A stretch of 51,519 nucleotides of DNA. Origin: JAJDFU01 sp964641965 (lineage in GTDB: Bacteria; Bacteroidota; Bacteroidia; Chitinophagales; Saprospiraceae). Positions 25,703-35,307 of this stretch are shown in pieces. Positions within the stretch are counted from its first letter, which is position 1; each line of letters opens with the position of its first letter. The stretch is from the NCBI GenBank assembly GCA_964641965.1, contig CAZXLD010000035.1, forward strand, positions 1-51,519. The letters run 5' to 3'. A program made the position numbers and the translations under genes. The notes under the pieces are model-generated. The model saw only the letters and a list, made by a program, of their open reading frames with translations. It searched no databases and had not been told where the DNA came from.

Positions 25703-26437
25703 CTACCACCTTACCATCTTATAATTCCGATACCAATATTCAGCCCTTAGATACTGTTTATTCCCAAAGCTATCCACCCGGAAGGTTTTTCGATGGTTAT
25801 GGAATAAAAATGGGGTATGTTGGTCAAAAGAGAGATTTTCCACCAAGGCAAAGGTAGGAGCGTGATAGATCAGATTACCCAGGCATTGCCCGGTTTCTTT
25901 ATCAAAATAATGCCACCAAGTATCCTGACTTTCACTGTCGTATTCCGCTTTAACCACATGAACAATGGATCCATTGTCCAGTGTGTCCCTACCTTCATAG
26001 ATGAACCGGGTGCCAGGGGCCAGCAGTTGGAAGGACTGGGTCCCTGTAAACCGGGCAGCCAAGGCTGAATTATGAGCCGACTGGATGACTGTTGTATCGG
26101 TAACGAGGCTGTCATTCACCCATTTTTGGGTTCCCTTTGGAGTATGTTCAATGCGGTGCTGAAATCCATTTTGTTCCCAAGTAATAGTTGCTGAAAAACC
26201 GGAATCGAACTGGTAGTTATGCTGCTGCACTGCTTCGGATTCGAGCGAGCCGTCCTCCCGAAACAATCGATATTCTTTCTCGAACTGAAGCGATTCAAGC
26301 CGATCCCAGTTTTCCAAGCCACCATGTGCCTCAAAAGTCTTTTGCAAGATGAATTGACTATCCAAGGCAGGTTTTTCTGCGGATTGGCAACCAACTATAC
26401 CTGCAATACATAGACACCCGAGAAAGAACTTTTTCAT
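25703..26437 (-). CDS. Lipoprotein of unknown function, LolA-like layout
   Basis: From ATG 26437 the protein has 244 residues and opens with a lipoprotein signal MKKFFLGCLCIAGIVGC (lipobox IVGC). A mature segment beginning LQKTFEAHGGLENWDRLESL follows, of the type found in Bacteroidota outer-membrane lipoprotein-sorting-like proteins. The rest is beta-strand rich with Trp-containing strands. The longer ORF start at 26491 lies inside the inverted repeat of the neighbouring fold-back element, which supports the internal start. Role unknown. It lies downstream of the BNR-repeat gene with the element between. Confidence 0.72.
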   Translation of the reverse strand: MKKFFLGCLCIAGIVGCQSAEKPALDSQFILQKTFEAHGGLENWDRLESLQFEKEYRLFREDGSLESEAVQQHNYQFDSGFSATITWEQNGFQHRIEHTPKGTQKWVNDSLVTDTTVIQSAHNSALAARFTGTQSFQLLAPGTRFIYEGRDTLDNGSIVHVVKAEYDSESQDTWWHYFDKETGQCLGNLIYHAPTFALVENLSFDQHTPFLFHNHRKTFRVDSFGNKQYLRAEYWYRNYKMVRW

Positions 26438-26477
26438 AAAATCGGGCCAAAACTTAAGATATACCCTGGTATTCATT

Positions 26478-26640
26478 AGAAGCCATCTCAAAAATATCCT
26501 TCGGGCTAAAAAAGGCCCTTTTGACCTCAGGATTCGTTAAAAAAAGTGTCACGTAGCTACGGCTATGCTCCATTTTTTTGCCTTTCCTGAGGCCAAAATC
26601 ATCCCTTTTTAGCATCAAAAACATTTTTGAGATAGCTTCT
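26478..26640. mobile_element. 163-bp fold-back/MITE-like element with 18-bp inverted ends
   Basis: The ends are AGAAGCCATCTCAAAAAT and the complement of AGAAGCTATCTCAAAAAT (17 of 18 identical). ATT flanks both sides as a possible 3-bp target duplication. A second nested arm pair, TTTTGACCTCAGGA at 26519 and its near complement at 26585, is placed symmetrically, and CGTAGCTACG sits near the centre. The element is non-coding and can fold into a long hairpin. It lies between the BNR-repeat gene and the lipoprotein gene. Confidence 0.65.
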
Positions 26641-26720
26641 ATTAACTTTCCTACCTCAATACATAAATCATAAATTATCCATCTCGTTTGCATGCTGCAT
26701 TCAAAAGCCTCTTGTCTTTA

Positions 26721-29700
26721 TTAAGGTCGGGCACTTTTCGCTATTGGAGCCGTAATGAAATTGACTTTAGCCTCTTCCAACATTCGATTGACTTTGGGCA
26801 ATTCTTCGGTCCATAGCTTTTTCAATTTGACCAGTTGCTCATCGATCTGTGCAGATACCTCCTTCCGATAGGCTTCCCCTTGTTCCGTAGGACGGAAATC
26901 ACCAGCCGATTCATGGGTAGCTAGATAAGCAAGGCGGTTATTGAGCTTAATGCCAAAGTTGAGCGGGTCTTGCCGGGCTTCGTTCCGGGTTTCATGCAGC
27001 TCATTTTCAATGGCCGTCATTTCCTCATCAATTTCGTCCAATGCAGCCAAAGCATTCTGGGCATTCTCTTTTTCTTTAAGTTTTCGCTTGAGGTATTCTA
27101 TATCTTCCCGGAGGCTTCGAATATCAATCACTGCTTGATGCGCTTCCGAAAGTTTATCCCGAACAGCAATTAAAAAATCGAACTGTGCCTGTAGATCTTC
27201 ATCTGTGGCCTCAATCCTTGGGTCCTTCAGGATGTCGAAGGATTGTTCCAGCGTATCTTTTCCAACGACCAATTCGGCCCTGTAGGATCCTGGAGCAGCT
27301 GCTGGCCCTCTTGTATTGGAGGAGTACAACACCAGCCCCTCAAAACTGGTCGCGTCCGGGTAGCGCATATTCCATACAAACTGATGGGAGCCGGCTGTAT
27401 TTTCCAACCGGCCTTTTTTGCCGGACTTGTAGGATTTGATCACATCGCCGTCTTCTTCCAGAATACGCAACTCCGCTGTTTCGGTGGAATCTAGGTCTTC
27501 CTTGAAGTAATAGTGAAACAATACGCCATTGGGTCGATTTTTACCATGTAGCTTGGCATTGTATCGGCCTCGACCGGATCGGAGCCGATACGAATCCATT
27601 GGCTTGAACAAGTGATGATCCACCCTGGTCAATTCAGCATTCAACTGATGTAGCACGCTAAGGTCGTCGATAATCCAGAAGCTGCGTCCCTGAGTAGCCA
27701 CAATCAGGTTATTATCTTTTACCTGTAGATCGGTGATGGGTACTTCGGGTAAATTGAGCTGGAAGGATTTCCAGGAAGCTCCATCATCAAACGAAACATA
27801 CATGCCATATTCTGTGCCGGCATATAGCAATCCTTCCCGCTGAGGGTCAGCGCGGACCACACGCGTAAAATGCATCGGATCGATCCCCGAATTAATCTCG
27901 GTCCAGGTCTTCCCATAATTATTGGTCTTGTACAGGTAAGGCTTGAAGTCGCCGGATTTATACTGGGTACCGGCCAGGTAAGCTCCGCCCGGATTGGTTG
28001 GATGCGGATCTATGGAATTCCACATGATCCATTTCGGAGCCTGGGAAGGAGTTACGTTTTTCCAGGAGTCACAATTATCCCGCGTCAAATGGATGAGGCC
28101 ATCATCAGAACCAGTCCACCAGACCCCTTTTTCATGTGGACTCTCCATGACTGTGAAGATGTTGGCATAGAATTCCACACCTGTATTATCCTGGGTGATC
28201 GGCCCACCAGAAGACTTTAGTGTTTCGGGTTGATTGCGGGTAAGATCCGGGCTGACGGTTTCCCAGGATTGGCCCTCGGTAGTCGTTAGGTGGACGTGAT
28301 TGGAAAAGGCATATAGTTTTTCGGGTTCATGCATGGAAAAAGCGATTGGGAAGTTCCAATTGAACCGATATTTCATGACTTCTACCCCTGAACCGGCAGG
28401 GTTGAGCGGCCATACGTTGATGGATCTGCGTTGTTGGGTTTGGTGGTCGTAGCGATAGAGGTAGCCCTTGTAATTCCCTCCGTATACGATGTCGGGATTA
28501 TTGGGGTCAATAGCGTGATAGGCACTTTCCCCTCCCGCAGTCACTTCCCAGTCATTTTCACCTATGCCCGACCAATTGGTGCGATGGGAAATCCGAATGG
28601 AGGAATTATCCTGTTGTGCCCCGTAGATGCGATAGGGGAACACATTATCAGTGGCAATTCGGTAAAACTGGGAGGTAGGTTGATTGTAATAAGTCGTCCA
28701 GTTGGTACCGGCATCAGTAGAAACCTGAGCGCCTCCATCATCGCCAATGATCATACGTTGGTTATCGGCTGGATCAATCCAGAGGTCATGGTGGTCGCCG
28801 TGAGGCGCATTATGAAGCGTAAATGTTTTACCGCCATCTTTGGATACTCCATAAGAAACGTTCATGACGTAGACGATATCTTCATCTTGGGTGTCTGCAT
28901 AAACCCGCGTGTAATACCAGGCCCGGCTGCGCAGCGCGCGATTACGGCTGGTTTTTTCCCAAGTTTTCCCGGCATCATCCGACCGGAATAAGCCACCATC
29001 CTCTGCTTCGATCAAGGCGAATACCCGATCCGGGTTGACTGGAGAAACGGCAATGCCGATAATACCTCTGGGAGCGGCAGGTAGATCATCGCTTCCCGTT
29101 AGTTTAGTCCAGGTTGCTCCGGCGTCCGTACTTTTCCATAGATCCGATCCGGGCCCACCGCTGCTAAAGCTGTAGGGGGTGCGCCGAACATTCCAGGTAG
29201 ACGCATAGATCGTTCTGGGGTTGGATGGATCCAGGATGAGATCTACCGCGCCTGCATCTTCACTCACATACAGGATTTTCTCCCAGTTTTCACCGCCATC
29301 TGTCGATTTGTACACGCCACGTTCCGGGGTGGGCTTCCAAAGGTCTCCCATAGCAGCCAGGTAAACAATGTCCGGGTTATTGGGATGTACCCGTATGCGG
29401 CCGATATGACGCGTCGCTTCTAACCCCTTGAAGTTCCAGGTTTCGCCTCCGTCCAAGGACTTCCATACACCAAAATTGGAGGACACATTCCCCCGGACTG
29501 TTTTCTCGCCCAGCCCGGCATAGATGATATTTTGATCCGATGGAGCTATTTCGATGGAACCGACAGAACCTCCGAAAAAGCCATCGGAAATATTCTCGTA
29601 GGTCTGACCCCCATCGGTTGTTTTCCATACACCACCCCCTACGGAACCGAAGTAATACAAATTACGATCTCCAATCACTCCGTGTACTGTACAGGAACGA

Positions 29701-29843
29701 CCTCCACGAAAAGGCCCTACCAATCGGTATTCAAGCGCCTCATACATAGATTCATCAAAATCTACGGTTTGGGCCTGGGTGTTGGGAAGGAAATAGCTGG
29801 TTAGGAGTAAGAGACTCAAGGCAAGGGAGAAGCGAATGTCCAT
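26721..29843 (-). CDS. VPS10/BNR-repeat secreted glycosyl hydrolase-like protein
   Basis: From ATG 29843 the protein has 1040 residues with a signal peptide ending PNTQAQ. The first ~700 residues carry about eleven Asp-box (BNR) motifs such as KTTDGGQTYE, KSLDGGETW, KSTDGGENWE, RSDDAGKTWE and KTNNYGKTWTE, characteristic of the sortilin/VPS10 or sialidase-like propeller family. A beta-domain follows, then a C-terminal helical region (from about residue 900) rich in charged residues. Similar proteins are annotated as exo-alpha-sialidase or glycosyl hydrolase, but a catalytic site is not evident, so the activity is open. No T9SS sorting domain is seen. It is the first gene of a minus-strand pair with the lipoprotein. 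Confidence 0.85.
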   Translation of the reverse strand: MDIRFSLALSLLLLTSYFLPNTQAQTVDFDESMYEALEYRLVGPFRGGRSCTVHGVIGDRNLYYFGSVGGGVWKTTDGGQTYENISDGFFGGSVGSIEIAPSDQNIIYAGLGEKTVRGNVSSNFGVWKSLDGGETWNFKGLEATRHIGRIRVHPNNPDIVYLAAMGDLWKPTPERGVYKSTDGGENWEKILYVSEDAGAVDLILDPSNPRTIYASTWNVRRTPYSFSSGGPGSDLWKSTDAGATWTKLTGSDDLPAAPRGIIGIAVSPVNPDRVFALIEAEDGGLFRSDDAGKTWEKTSRNRALRSRAWYYTRVYADTQDEDIVYVMNVSYGVSKDGGKTFTLHNAPHGDHHDLWIDPADNQRMIIGDDGGAQVSTDAGTNWTTYYNQPTSQFYRIATDNVFPYRIYGAQQDNSSIRISHRTNWSGIGENDWEVTAGGESAYHAIDPNNPDIVYGGNYKGYLYRYDHQTQQRRSINVWPLNPAGSGVEVMKYRFNWNFPIAFSMHEPEKLYAFSNHVHLTTTEGQSWETVSPDLTRNQPETLKSSGGPITQDNTGVEFYANIFTVMESPHEKGVWWTGSDDGLIHLTRDNCDSWKNVTPSQAPKWIMWNSIDPHPTNPGGAYLAGTQYKSGDFKPYLYKTNNYGKTWTEINSGIDPMHFTRVVRADPQREGLLYAGTEYGMYVSFDDGASWKSFQLNLPEVPITDLQVKDNNLIVATQGRSFWIIDDLSVLHQLNAELTRVDHHLFKPMDSYRLRSGRGRYNAKLHGKNRPNGVLFHYYFKEDLDSTETAELRILEEDGDVIKSYKSGKKGRLENTAGSHQFVWNMRYPDATSFEGLVLYSSNTRGPAAAPGSYRAELVVGKDTLEQSFDILKDPRIEATDEDLQAQFDFLIAVRDKLSEAHQAVIDIRSLREDIEYLKRKLKEKENAQNALAALDEIDEEMTAIENELHETRNEARQDPLNFGIKLNNRLAYLATHESAGDFRPTEQGEAYRKEVSAQIDEQLVKLKKLWTEELPKVNRMLEEAKVNFITAPIAKSARP

Positions 29844-30025
29844 AAACTTGTGGTGTTGGTTTGTCGTAAGAAGTAAGGTCAATTCGGACTGTCCAACATC
29901 GGAAAGCCCGGCATCAATGCAAATGCCTAGAAATATAGGAAATTAAGGTCGATCTCTTCAAACAGAAAATGTAAAACTACCCGCTAGGCTTGATTTACAC
30001 ATAGTCTTATTTTTAAAAACAAAAG

Positions 30026-30043
30026 TTAATTAAATTTAATTAA
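30026..30043. promoter_or_regulatory. 18-bp perfect palindrome upstream of helicase gene
   Basis: TTAATTAAATTTAATTAA is a perfect palindrome 30 bp before the helicase ATG, in AT-rich DNA. It could be an operator overlapping the promoter (a TATTTTG-like -7 follows at about 30050). AT-rich palindromes also arise by chance. Confidence 0.35.
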
Positions 30044-30073
30044 TAACATATTTTGTTTGATATTTGAAGCGCT

Positions 30074-31807
30074 ATGAAATGGACAACGGAGCAACAGGCC
30101 ATCCTCAAATCCTCAGGAGACCTTATTGTCAATGCGGTAGCCGGATCCGGAAAAACGACCACCCTGATTGAATATGCCAAAACCCGGCCAAAATCAGCAC
30201 GAATCCTGTATTTAGCCTTCAATAAGTCCGTAAGGGAAGAGGCCCGGCGGCGTTTTGCAGCTGAAGGCTTGCTCAATGTAAGTGTTGAAACAGCCCATTC
30301 CCTAGCTTATAAATACATCGTACGCAGAAACGGCTATCAGGTTCGTTCACAAGGATATAAGACGTATGAAATTGCTGAGATCCTCCAATTGGAACGTACA
30401 GGAGAGCGGCATTCCGAATTGATCTTGGCTAATCATATTAGCCGATACGTTGCCTTTTTTTGTAATAGTTCATCGAGTAAAGTAAAGGCGTTGAACTATC
30501 TCGATACGTTGCACGATGCGAAGGCCAAGGCTTTTGTCGCTACTTTTCTATCGGAAATCACCCGACAGACGCGTATGTTCTTGAAGAAAATGGATCAGGG
30601 GGCCATAGAGGTGACCCATGATTTTTATCTAAAAAAGTTTCAGCTTTCCAACCCTGAGCTACCCTTTGATTATTTCCTGTTTGATGAAGGGCAGGATGCT
30701 TCTCCGGCTATGTTGGCTGTTTTTTTGCGGCAAAAAGGGACCAAGGTGATCGTGGGGGATACGCATCAGCAAATCTACGGTTGGCGATATGCAATCAATT
30801 CCCTGGAAGAGGTAGAATTTCCAAGATTGTACCTGTCCAATAGCTTTCGGTTTAACGAATCTATAGCTCGATTGGCTCGGGAGGTATTGCATTGGAAACA
30901 TAAATTGAGTTTGCAGGATCCGGTGCAGATCAAAGGACTTGGCAAGTCCGGATACATTAAGACCCGGGCTGTTTTGGGTCGTACAAACTTGGGGCTGCTG
31001 CTTCGGGCAATCGACCTGATCCATGAGGAACGCATTCCGAAGTTATACTTTGAAGGAAATTTTTATTCTTACACTTATGCCGATGAGGGTGCTTCATTAT
31101 ACGATGTGCTAAATCTGTATTTGGAGCAACCTGATCGAATCCGGGATAAGCTGATCCGACAAATGCATGGTATCGAGGATTTGGAAGATTATGTGGAAAA
31201 AACCGAAGACGTCCAATTGGGAATGATGATGGACATCGTGCGCGAATACGGTAAGGAAATACCCGGTATCCTAAAGGAAATAAAGGAAAAGCATGTTTCT
31301 ATTGAAGAAAAAGAGCAAGCGGAAGTGATCTTTTCCACTGTCCATCGCTGCAAAGGAATGGAATACGATACCGTTGAGCTGGTGGATGATTTTTTAACGG
31401 AAGCCAAGCTGGATAAAATGCTCAAAGACCATAAAACGGAACATCTCAATTTATCCAGGCTTAACGAAGAGGTTAATTTAGTTTATGTGGCCATCACCCG
31501 AACAAAAAGCCAATTAAGTATACCAGCAAGTTTGGTCCCGAAAGGGTTTATCCCTTCCGGAGGTATTGAAATCCGAATGGATTCTAAAGTCCCCGAATTA
31601 GCCTTTCGTAACCCGAAGGAAAAACGACCGGCCAAAGGAGAAAAAACGAACCGAGCCGCTTACCAGCCCTGGACCAAAGCGCTGGACGATGAGCTTTCCG
31701 CCTGGTTTCACGAAGGTAAATCCGTTGCCCAGATGGCCGCACATTTTCAGCGGAGTCGTGGCGCAATCCGTGCGAGGATAGCCAAATTAGCTCTAACCGA
31801 ATGGTAG
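30074..31807 (+). CDS. SF1 (UvrD/Rep-like) DNA helicase with C-terminal HTH-like domain
   Basis: The 577-residue protein has Walker A NAVAGSGKTTTL (20-31), motif Ia LAFNKSVREEA, Walker B FDEGQDASPAM, motif III GDTHQQIYGWR, motif V-type STVHRCKGMEYD and motif VI VNLVYVAITRTKSQL. This layout is that of compact UvrD/FBH1-like helicases that process recombination intermediates. The last ~45 residues, from PWTKALDDELSAWFHEG to RSRGAIRARIAKLAL, form a Myb/SANT or HTH-like module, probably for DNA or partner binding. It stands alone with its own upstream region. Confidence 0.88.
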   Translation: MKWTTEQQAILKSSGDLIVNAVAGSGKTTTLIEYAKTRPKSARILYLAFNKSVREEARRRFAAEGLLNVSVETAHSLAYKYIVRRNGYQVRSQGYKTYEIAEILQLERTGERHSELILANHISRYVAFFCNSSSSKVKALNYLDTLHDAKAKAFVATFLSEITRQTRMFLKKMDQGAIEVTHDFYLKKFQLSNPELPFDYFLFDEGQDASPAMLAVFLRQKGTKVIVGDTHQQIYGWRYAINSLEEVEFPRLYLSNSFRFNESIARLAREVLHWKHKLSLQDPVQIKGLGKSGYIKTRAVLGRTNLGLLLRAIDLIHEERIPKLYFEGNFYSYTYADEGASLYDVLNLYLEQPDRIRDKLIRQMHGIEDLEDYVEKTEDVQLGMMMDIVREYGKEIPGILKEIKEKHVSIEEKEQAEVIFSTVHRCKGMEYDTVELVDDFLTEAKLDKMLKDHKTEHLNLSRLNEEVNLVYVAITRTKSQLSIPASLVPKGFIPSGGIEIRMDSKVPELAFRNPKEKRPAKGEKTNRAAYQPWTKALDDELSAWFHEGKSVAQMAAHFQRSRGAIRARIAKLALTEW

Positions 31808-31853
31808 GGCTAGTCGAATTGATGAACGTGGAGGAAAAAGTTAATGAGTTTTT

Positions 31854-32585
31854 ATGAATGGTAAAATCATAATTTGCTGCAAAGCTATAGTTGGTGTAAC
31901 CTGGCCATTCGTCTTGCTCTTACAGGTTTCGTGCGGTACCGAAGACCTCTCGGAAAATGGATTCCGAATCCAGGTCATCCTCGATGGAATAGAAGATAGT
32001 ACGCTCGTATATATTCAAAATAGGCGAACCCATACCATTTTGGATAGTACCTATGCCTTGGATGGTCAATTTGTGCTCGAGGGCAAACTGGACCAGCCAA
32101 CGGAAGAATTGCGGATTAATAACGGATCACAAGGAAGGAGTCCAGGCAATTTCTTTTACACCGATCTATTGATAGGCAATGAGGAAGTATACCTGAAGGC
32201 AGATTTGGAGGAATTACCAAATAATGTAGAAACAGAAGGTTCTCCCTCCCAGGAAATAAAAGAAGCTTTTTACAAAGGGATCTATCGATGGGAACAACAA
32301 GTAAAACGATTGAAAAGCTATATAAGCGGAACGGAGAATACGACGCTTATTGCCGACTTAAAAGAGGAAATTGAACAGGTTCAGGATAGTGTGCTGAACT
32401 GGCAAAAAGCGTACCTCAAATCCAATTTCAACTCCTATTTCGGCCTGTTGTATTATCAGCGTAATCCGGATTGGATCCCGAAGGACTCCGTATCGTTTTA
32501 TTTCGAGAAAGTATCGCCGAAATTAAAGGATTCGTATCCCGGACAGATCATTACTAAGCAAATTCAGGAATCTAAAGAAAACTAA
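31854..32585 (+). CDS. DUF4369 protein lacking the usual thioredoxin domain
   Basis: The 243-residue protein has an export signal (residues about 8-27) ending QVSC, an imperfect lipobox. Residues 35-130 form a DUF4369 beta-domain: FRIQVILDGIEDSTLVYIQN and LDSTYALDGQFVLEGKL. In most Bacteroidota proteins DUF4369 and a helical linker precede an AhpC/TSA thioredoxin domain. Here a helical segment follows to SYPGQIITKQIQ, where the thioredoxin part would normally begin, and then a stop. It may be a truncated derivative or a stand-alone sensor. The helicase gene ends 46 bp upstream. Confidence 0.7.
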   Translation: MNGKIIICCKAIVGVTWPFVLLLQVSCGTEDLSENGFRIQVILDGIEDSTLVYIQNRRTHTILDSTYALDGQFVLEGKLDQPTEELRINNGSQGRSPGNFFYTDLLIGNEEVYLKADLEELPNNVETEGSPSQEIKEAFYKGIYRWEQQVKRLKSYISGTENTTLIADLKEEIEQVQDSVLNWQKAYLKSNFNSYFGLLYYQRNPDWIPKDSVSFYFEKVSPKLKDSYPGQIITKQIQESKEN

Positions 32586-32667
32586 TATACGGGACCTTCA
32601 TTATGGAATTCCTTTAGGGAGGCATATTTACAAAGCAAAAATTTCACTCGACCAACCAAAAAATATT

Positions 32668-33201
32668 ATGGATCGCTGGACTGTAGAATTGGATGCATTA
32701 ACGGATCAATTCGAATCCGAATTCGGTCAATTATCGTTCGAACAATTGAACTGGAAGCCCAATCCGGAGGTATGGAGTATTGGCCAAAATATAGACCATC
32801 TCATTACGATCAATTCTTCCTATTTCCCACTCCTGGAAGCCGCCCGTGCAGGCTCGCTTTCCCTTCCCTGGACCTCTAGAATCGGATTTCTGGTTTCTTT
32901 CTTCGGAAAAACCATTTTAAACGCTTCCAGCCCGGATCGACGGAAAAAAATAAAAACCTTTCCAATATGGGAGGCTACCACAAGTGAAGTACCAGCGGAC
33001 ATCCTGGATCAATTCAGAGAACATCAGGAAAAGCTAAAAAAAGAGATTATTGCTTCGGAAGGATTGATCGGAAAGCAAGCGATACTCTTTTCTCCAGCCA
33101 ACCGCAACATTGTCTACCGATTGGAAACAGCCTTCGATATCATCGTTGCCCACGAAGAGCGGCATCTAGAACAGGCCAAAGAAATTGCCGCCCAGCGTTA
33201 A
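32668..33201 (+). CDS. DinB-family protein
   Basis: The 177-residue protein is a four-helix DinB-like fold. It has the opening LDALTDQFESEFGQLS, the NWKPNPEVWSIGQNIDHL segment and the closing AHEERHLEQAKEI, placing His residues in the usual metal-binding positions (DHL and HEERH). DinB-like enzymes use a metal ion for thiol transfer or detoxification; the substrate here cannot be read from the sequence. It lies 82 bp after the DUF4369 gene. Confidence 0.85.
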   Translation: MDRWTVELDALTDQFESEFGQLSFEQLNWKPNPEVWSIGQNIDHLITINSSYFPLLEAARAGSLSLPWTSRIGFLVSFFGKTILNASSPDRRKKIKTFPIWEATTSEVPADILDQFREHQEKLKKEIIASEGLIGKQAILFSPANRNIVYRLETAFDIIVAHEERHLEQAKEIAAQR

Positions 33202-33351
33202 TGCATCTTATCACCCGGGGGCTTAATGACCTGGTCCTTTACGAGTTTGGAACGTTTTTACCCTAAAAAGACCATTCCGGAATTTGAGTCTCGCTAGGGT
33301 GGCGCCAGGCATCATTTATAATTACCTTTCACCATACAAACCCTTGCTTTA

Positions 33352-34722
33352 TTGCAAACATTTGACCATTTAATCCTAGGTACAGGCCAAGCTACGGGTA
33401 CGCTGTTAGGGCGTTTGATCCCAACCGGGGATCGCATAGGCGTATTGGAAGGCGCCGATGTAGGAGGAAGTTGCGTAAACTTTGGATGCACGCCAACCAA
33501 AGCTTTGGTAGCCAGTGCGCGAACGATTCACCAGGCCAGGAGAGGCTCCGAATTTGGGTTCTCGTCCGGTCCTGTTACAGTCCATTTTGATCGAATTCGG
33601 GAACGCATGAATGCGATCCGGTATGGCTCCAGAGATGGGCTGACGAATTGGATAGAATCCACATCCAATGTGAGCCTGATACGAGAATGGGGCCATTTTG
33701 AGGACCCCAATACCATTATTGCGGGTGCACATCGGATTCAAGCTGAAAAAATTTACATCAATACTGGAACCCGGCCTTTTGTTCCTCCGGTGGAGGGGTT
33801 GTCCGACGTACCCTGGATGGATAGTAGTGGACTCTTAGACCTGGACCACCTTCCTGATCACCTACTCATTCTAGGAGGAGGATACATCGGTTTGGAGTTC
33901 GCTCAAATTTACCGTCGATTCGGAGCTGCTGTAACCGTCATCCAGGCAGATGCGCAAGTTATGCCCAGGGAGGATGAAGACATTGCACAATCAGTCCAGC
34001 AAATATTGGAAGGCGAAGGTATTCGAATATTGACCCATACAAAAGCGACCAAGGCCTGGCAAGAAGGGAACAGGCTTTACCTTGAAGTAGCAAACGGTGG
34101 ATCTACTCAGGTACTCCATGGTACCCACCTGCTGGTAGCTACCGGACGAAGGCCCAACAGCGACAAGCTAAACCTTAAAGCGGCCGGAGTGAAAACAAAT
34201 GACCGGGGGTATGTTTTGGTCGACAATTACTGTCGAACCGGGGTGGAAGGCATCTTTGCCCTGGGTGATATAAATGGCCATGGCGCCTTCACCCACACCT
34301 CTGTCAACGACGCAGAGATTGTGTTGGACCATTTATTTGGGGGGCGTCGCAAGATCTCTGATCGGATTCCGATTTATGCACTTTTTACGGACCCGCCATT
34401 GGGCAGGGTAGGATTGTCTGAAAAGGCTGCTTTGGCGACCGGAAAGCCAATTCTGAAAGCCACCCGTCCTATGAGCAAAATCAGTAGAGCCAAGGAAATG
34501 AGTGAAACGAAGGGATTTGCCAAGTTGTTGGTAGACGGTGAGACGGATCTGATCCTTGGTGCGTCTATTCTTGGACCCGGCGGAGACGAGGTAATCAACA
34601 TGTTTGCCGCCATTATGCATAGCGGTATCCCCTGCCAGAATTATCGGGAAGTGGTTTTGGTGCATCCAACCGTTTCGGAATTGATGCCGTGGGTACTTGA
34701 CGGGTTGGAACCGATTAATTGA
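33352..34722 (+). CDS. FAD-dependent pyridine nucleotide-disulfide oxidoreductase, MerA-like
   Basis: The 456-residue protein has an N-terminal FAD loop DHLILGTGQATGTLL (residues 5-19), the redox disulfide GGSCVNFGC (Cys41, Cys46), the NAD loop LGGGYIGLEFAQIYRRFG near residue 173, GIFALGDINGHG, and the C-terminal dimer motif HPTVSE with the active-site His. This is the class I disulfide reductase layout. It lacks the N-terminal metal-binding domain of mercuric reductase, and no lipoyl or mer genes adjoin it, so the substrate is unknown. The start is TTG at 33352, with no upstream ATG in frame that fits. Confidence 0.87.
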   Translation: MQTFDHLILGTGQATGTLLGRLIPTGDRIGVLEGADVGGSCVNFGCTPTKALVASARTIHQARRGSEFGFSSGPVTVHFDRIRERMNAIRYGSRDGLTNWIESTSNVSLIREWGHFEDPNTIIAGAHRIQAEKIYINTGTRPFVPPVEGLSDVPWMDSSGLLDLDHLPDHLLILGGGYIGLEFAQIYRRFGAAVTVIQADAQVMPREDEDIAQSVQQILEGEGIRILTHTKATKAWQEGNRLYLEVANGGSTQVLHGTHLLVATGRRPNSDKLNLKAAGVKTNDRGYVLVDNYCRTGVEGIFALGDINGHGAFTHTSVNDAEIVLDHLFGGRRKISDRIPIYALFTDPPLGRVGLSEKAALATGKPILKATRPMSKISRAKEMSETKGFAKLLVDGETDLILGASILGPGGDEVINMFAAIMHSGIPCQNYREVVLVHPTVSELMPWVLDGLEPIN

Positions 34723-34825
34723 AGTCATTCCTATTTAAATATCATACAGTTTTTCGGCTTTATTAAATCAATACTTCACATGAGTTAACATATACTAAGT
34801 ACACTGAGGAAAAAATAGTTGCCCT

Positions 34826-35221
34826 ATGCAAAACCGATTTACCGTTTTAACCCTGATCCTATGTTGGATCTCTTGCTCGCTATTGGGACAAAGTAGTACC
34901 GAGTGGATTCCCAAAAACTATTTAATGGAAGGTACATGGACCTTGGCCAAAGAAGGCAACCAGACCTATCTGGTCCTTGGCGAGGATTTCAGGACAATTG
35001 AAGGGCCTGATCTTAAACTATTTCTTTCGCCTAAAGACATGGAGGAAATAGGGAAACGCGAATCTATAGATCAATCAGGCGTATTGATAGATCTGCTGGC
35101 GTCTCACCAAGGTGCTCAGCGGTACCTGCTCCCTGTGACCGATCTCTCCAGGTTCAAATCCATTGTGGTCCATTGTCAAAAATATTCAGTGGTCTGGGGT
35201 GGAATCCGGCTCAAGCTGTAA
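34826..35221 (+). CDS. Exported DM13-domain protein
   Basis: The 131-residue protein has a signal peptide (MQNRFTVLTLILCWISCSLLGQ) followed by one DM13 domain: GTWTLAKEGNQTYLVLGEDF, EGPDLKLFLSP, GAQRYLLPV and FKSIVVHCQKYSVVWGG. DM13 is a predicted electron-transfer domain found in eukaryotic and bacterial surface proteins. The near-terminal Cys in HCQKY is the conserved residue thought to be redox-active. It follows the flavin reductase gene by 103 bp. Confidence 0.85.
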   Translation: MQNRFTVLTLILCWISCSLLGQSSTEWIPKNYLMEGTWTLAKEGNQTYLVLGEDFRTIEGPDLKLFLSPKDMEEIGKRESIDQSGVLIDLLASHQGAQRYLLPVTDLSRFKSIVVHCQKYSVVWGGIRLKL

Positions 35222-35307
35222 GCTGGAATAGACCTTGCGACCGTTAATTTTCCAGAAAAACCACTTCCCCGGAACTCTGATAGGTGAAGCTTGGGTTAGT
35301 GGCGGTA

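Noticed and set aside
28431..28991. 186-aa plus-strand ORF inside the BNR-repeat gene
   Set aside because: Antisense shadow of a strongly patterned repeat protein.
32941..33350. Possible tRNA in the gaps around 33.2 kb, 24.5 kb and 43.0 kb
   Set aside because: I found no cloverleaf arms with a T-loop consensus in these gaps; a covariance-model scan would be decisive.
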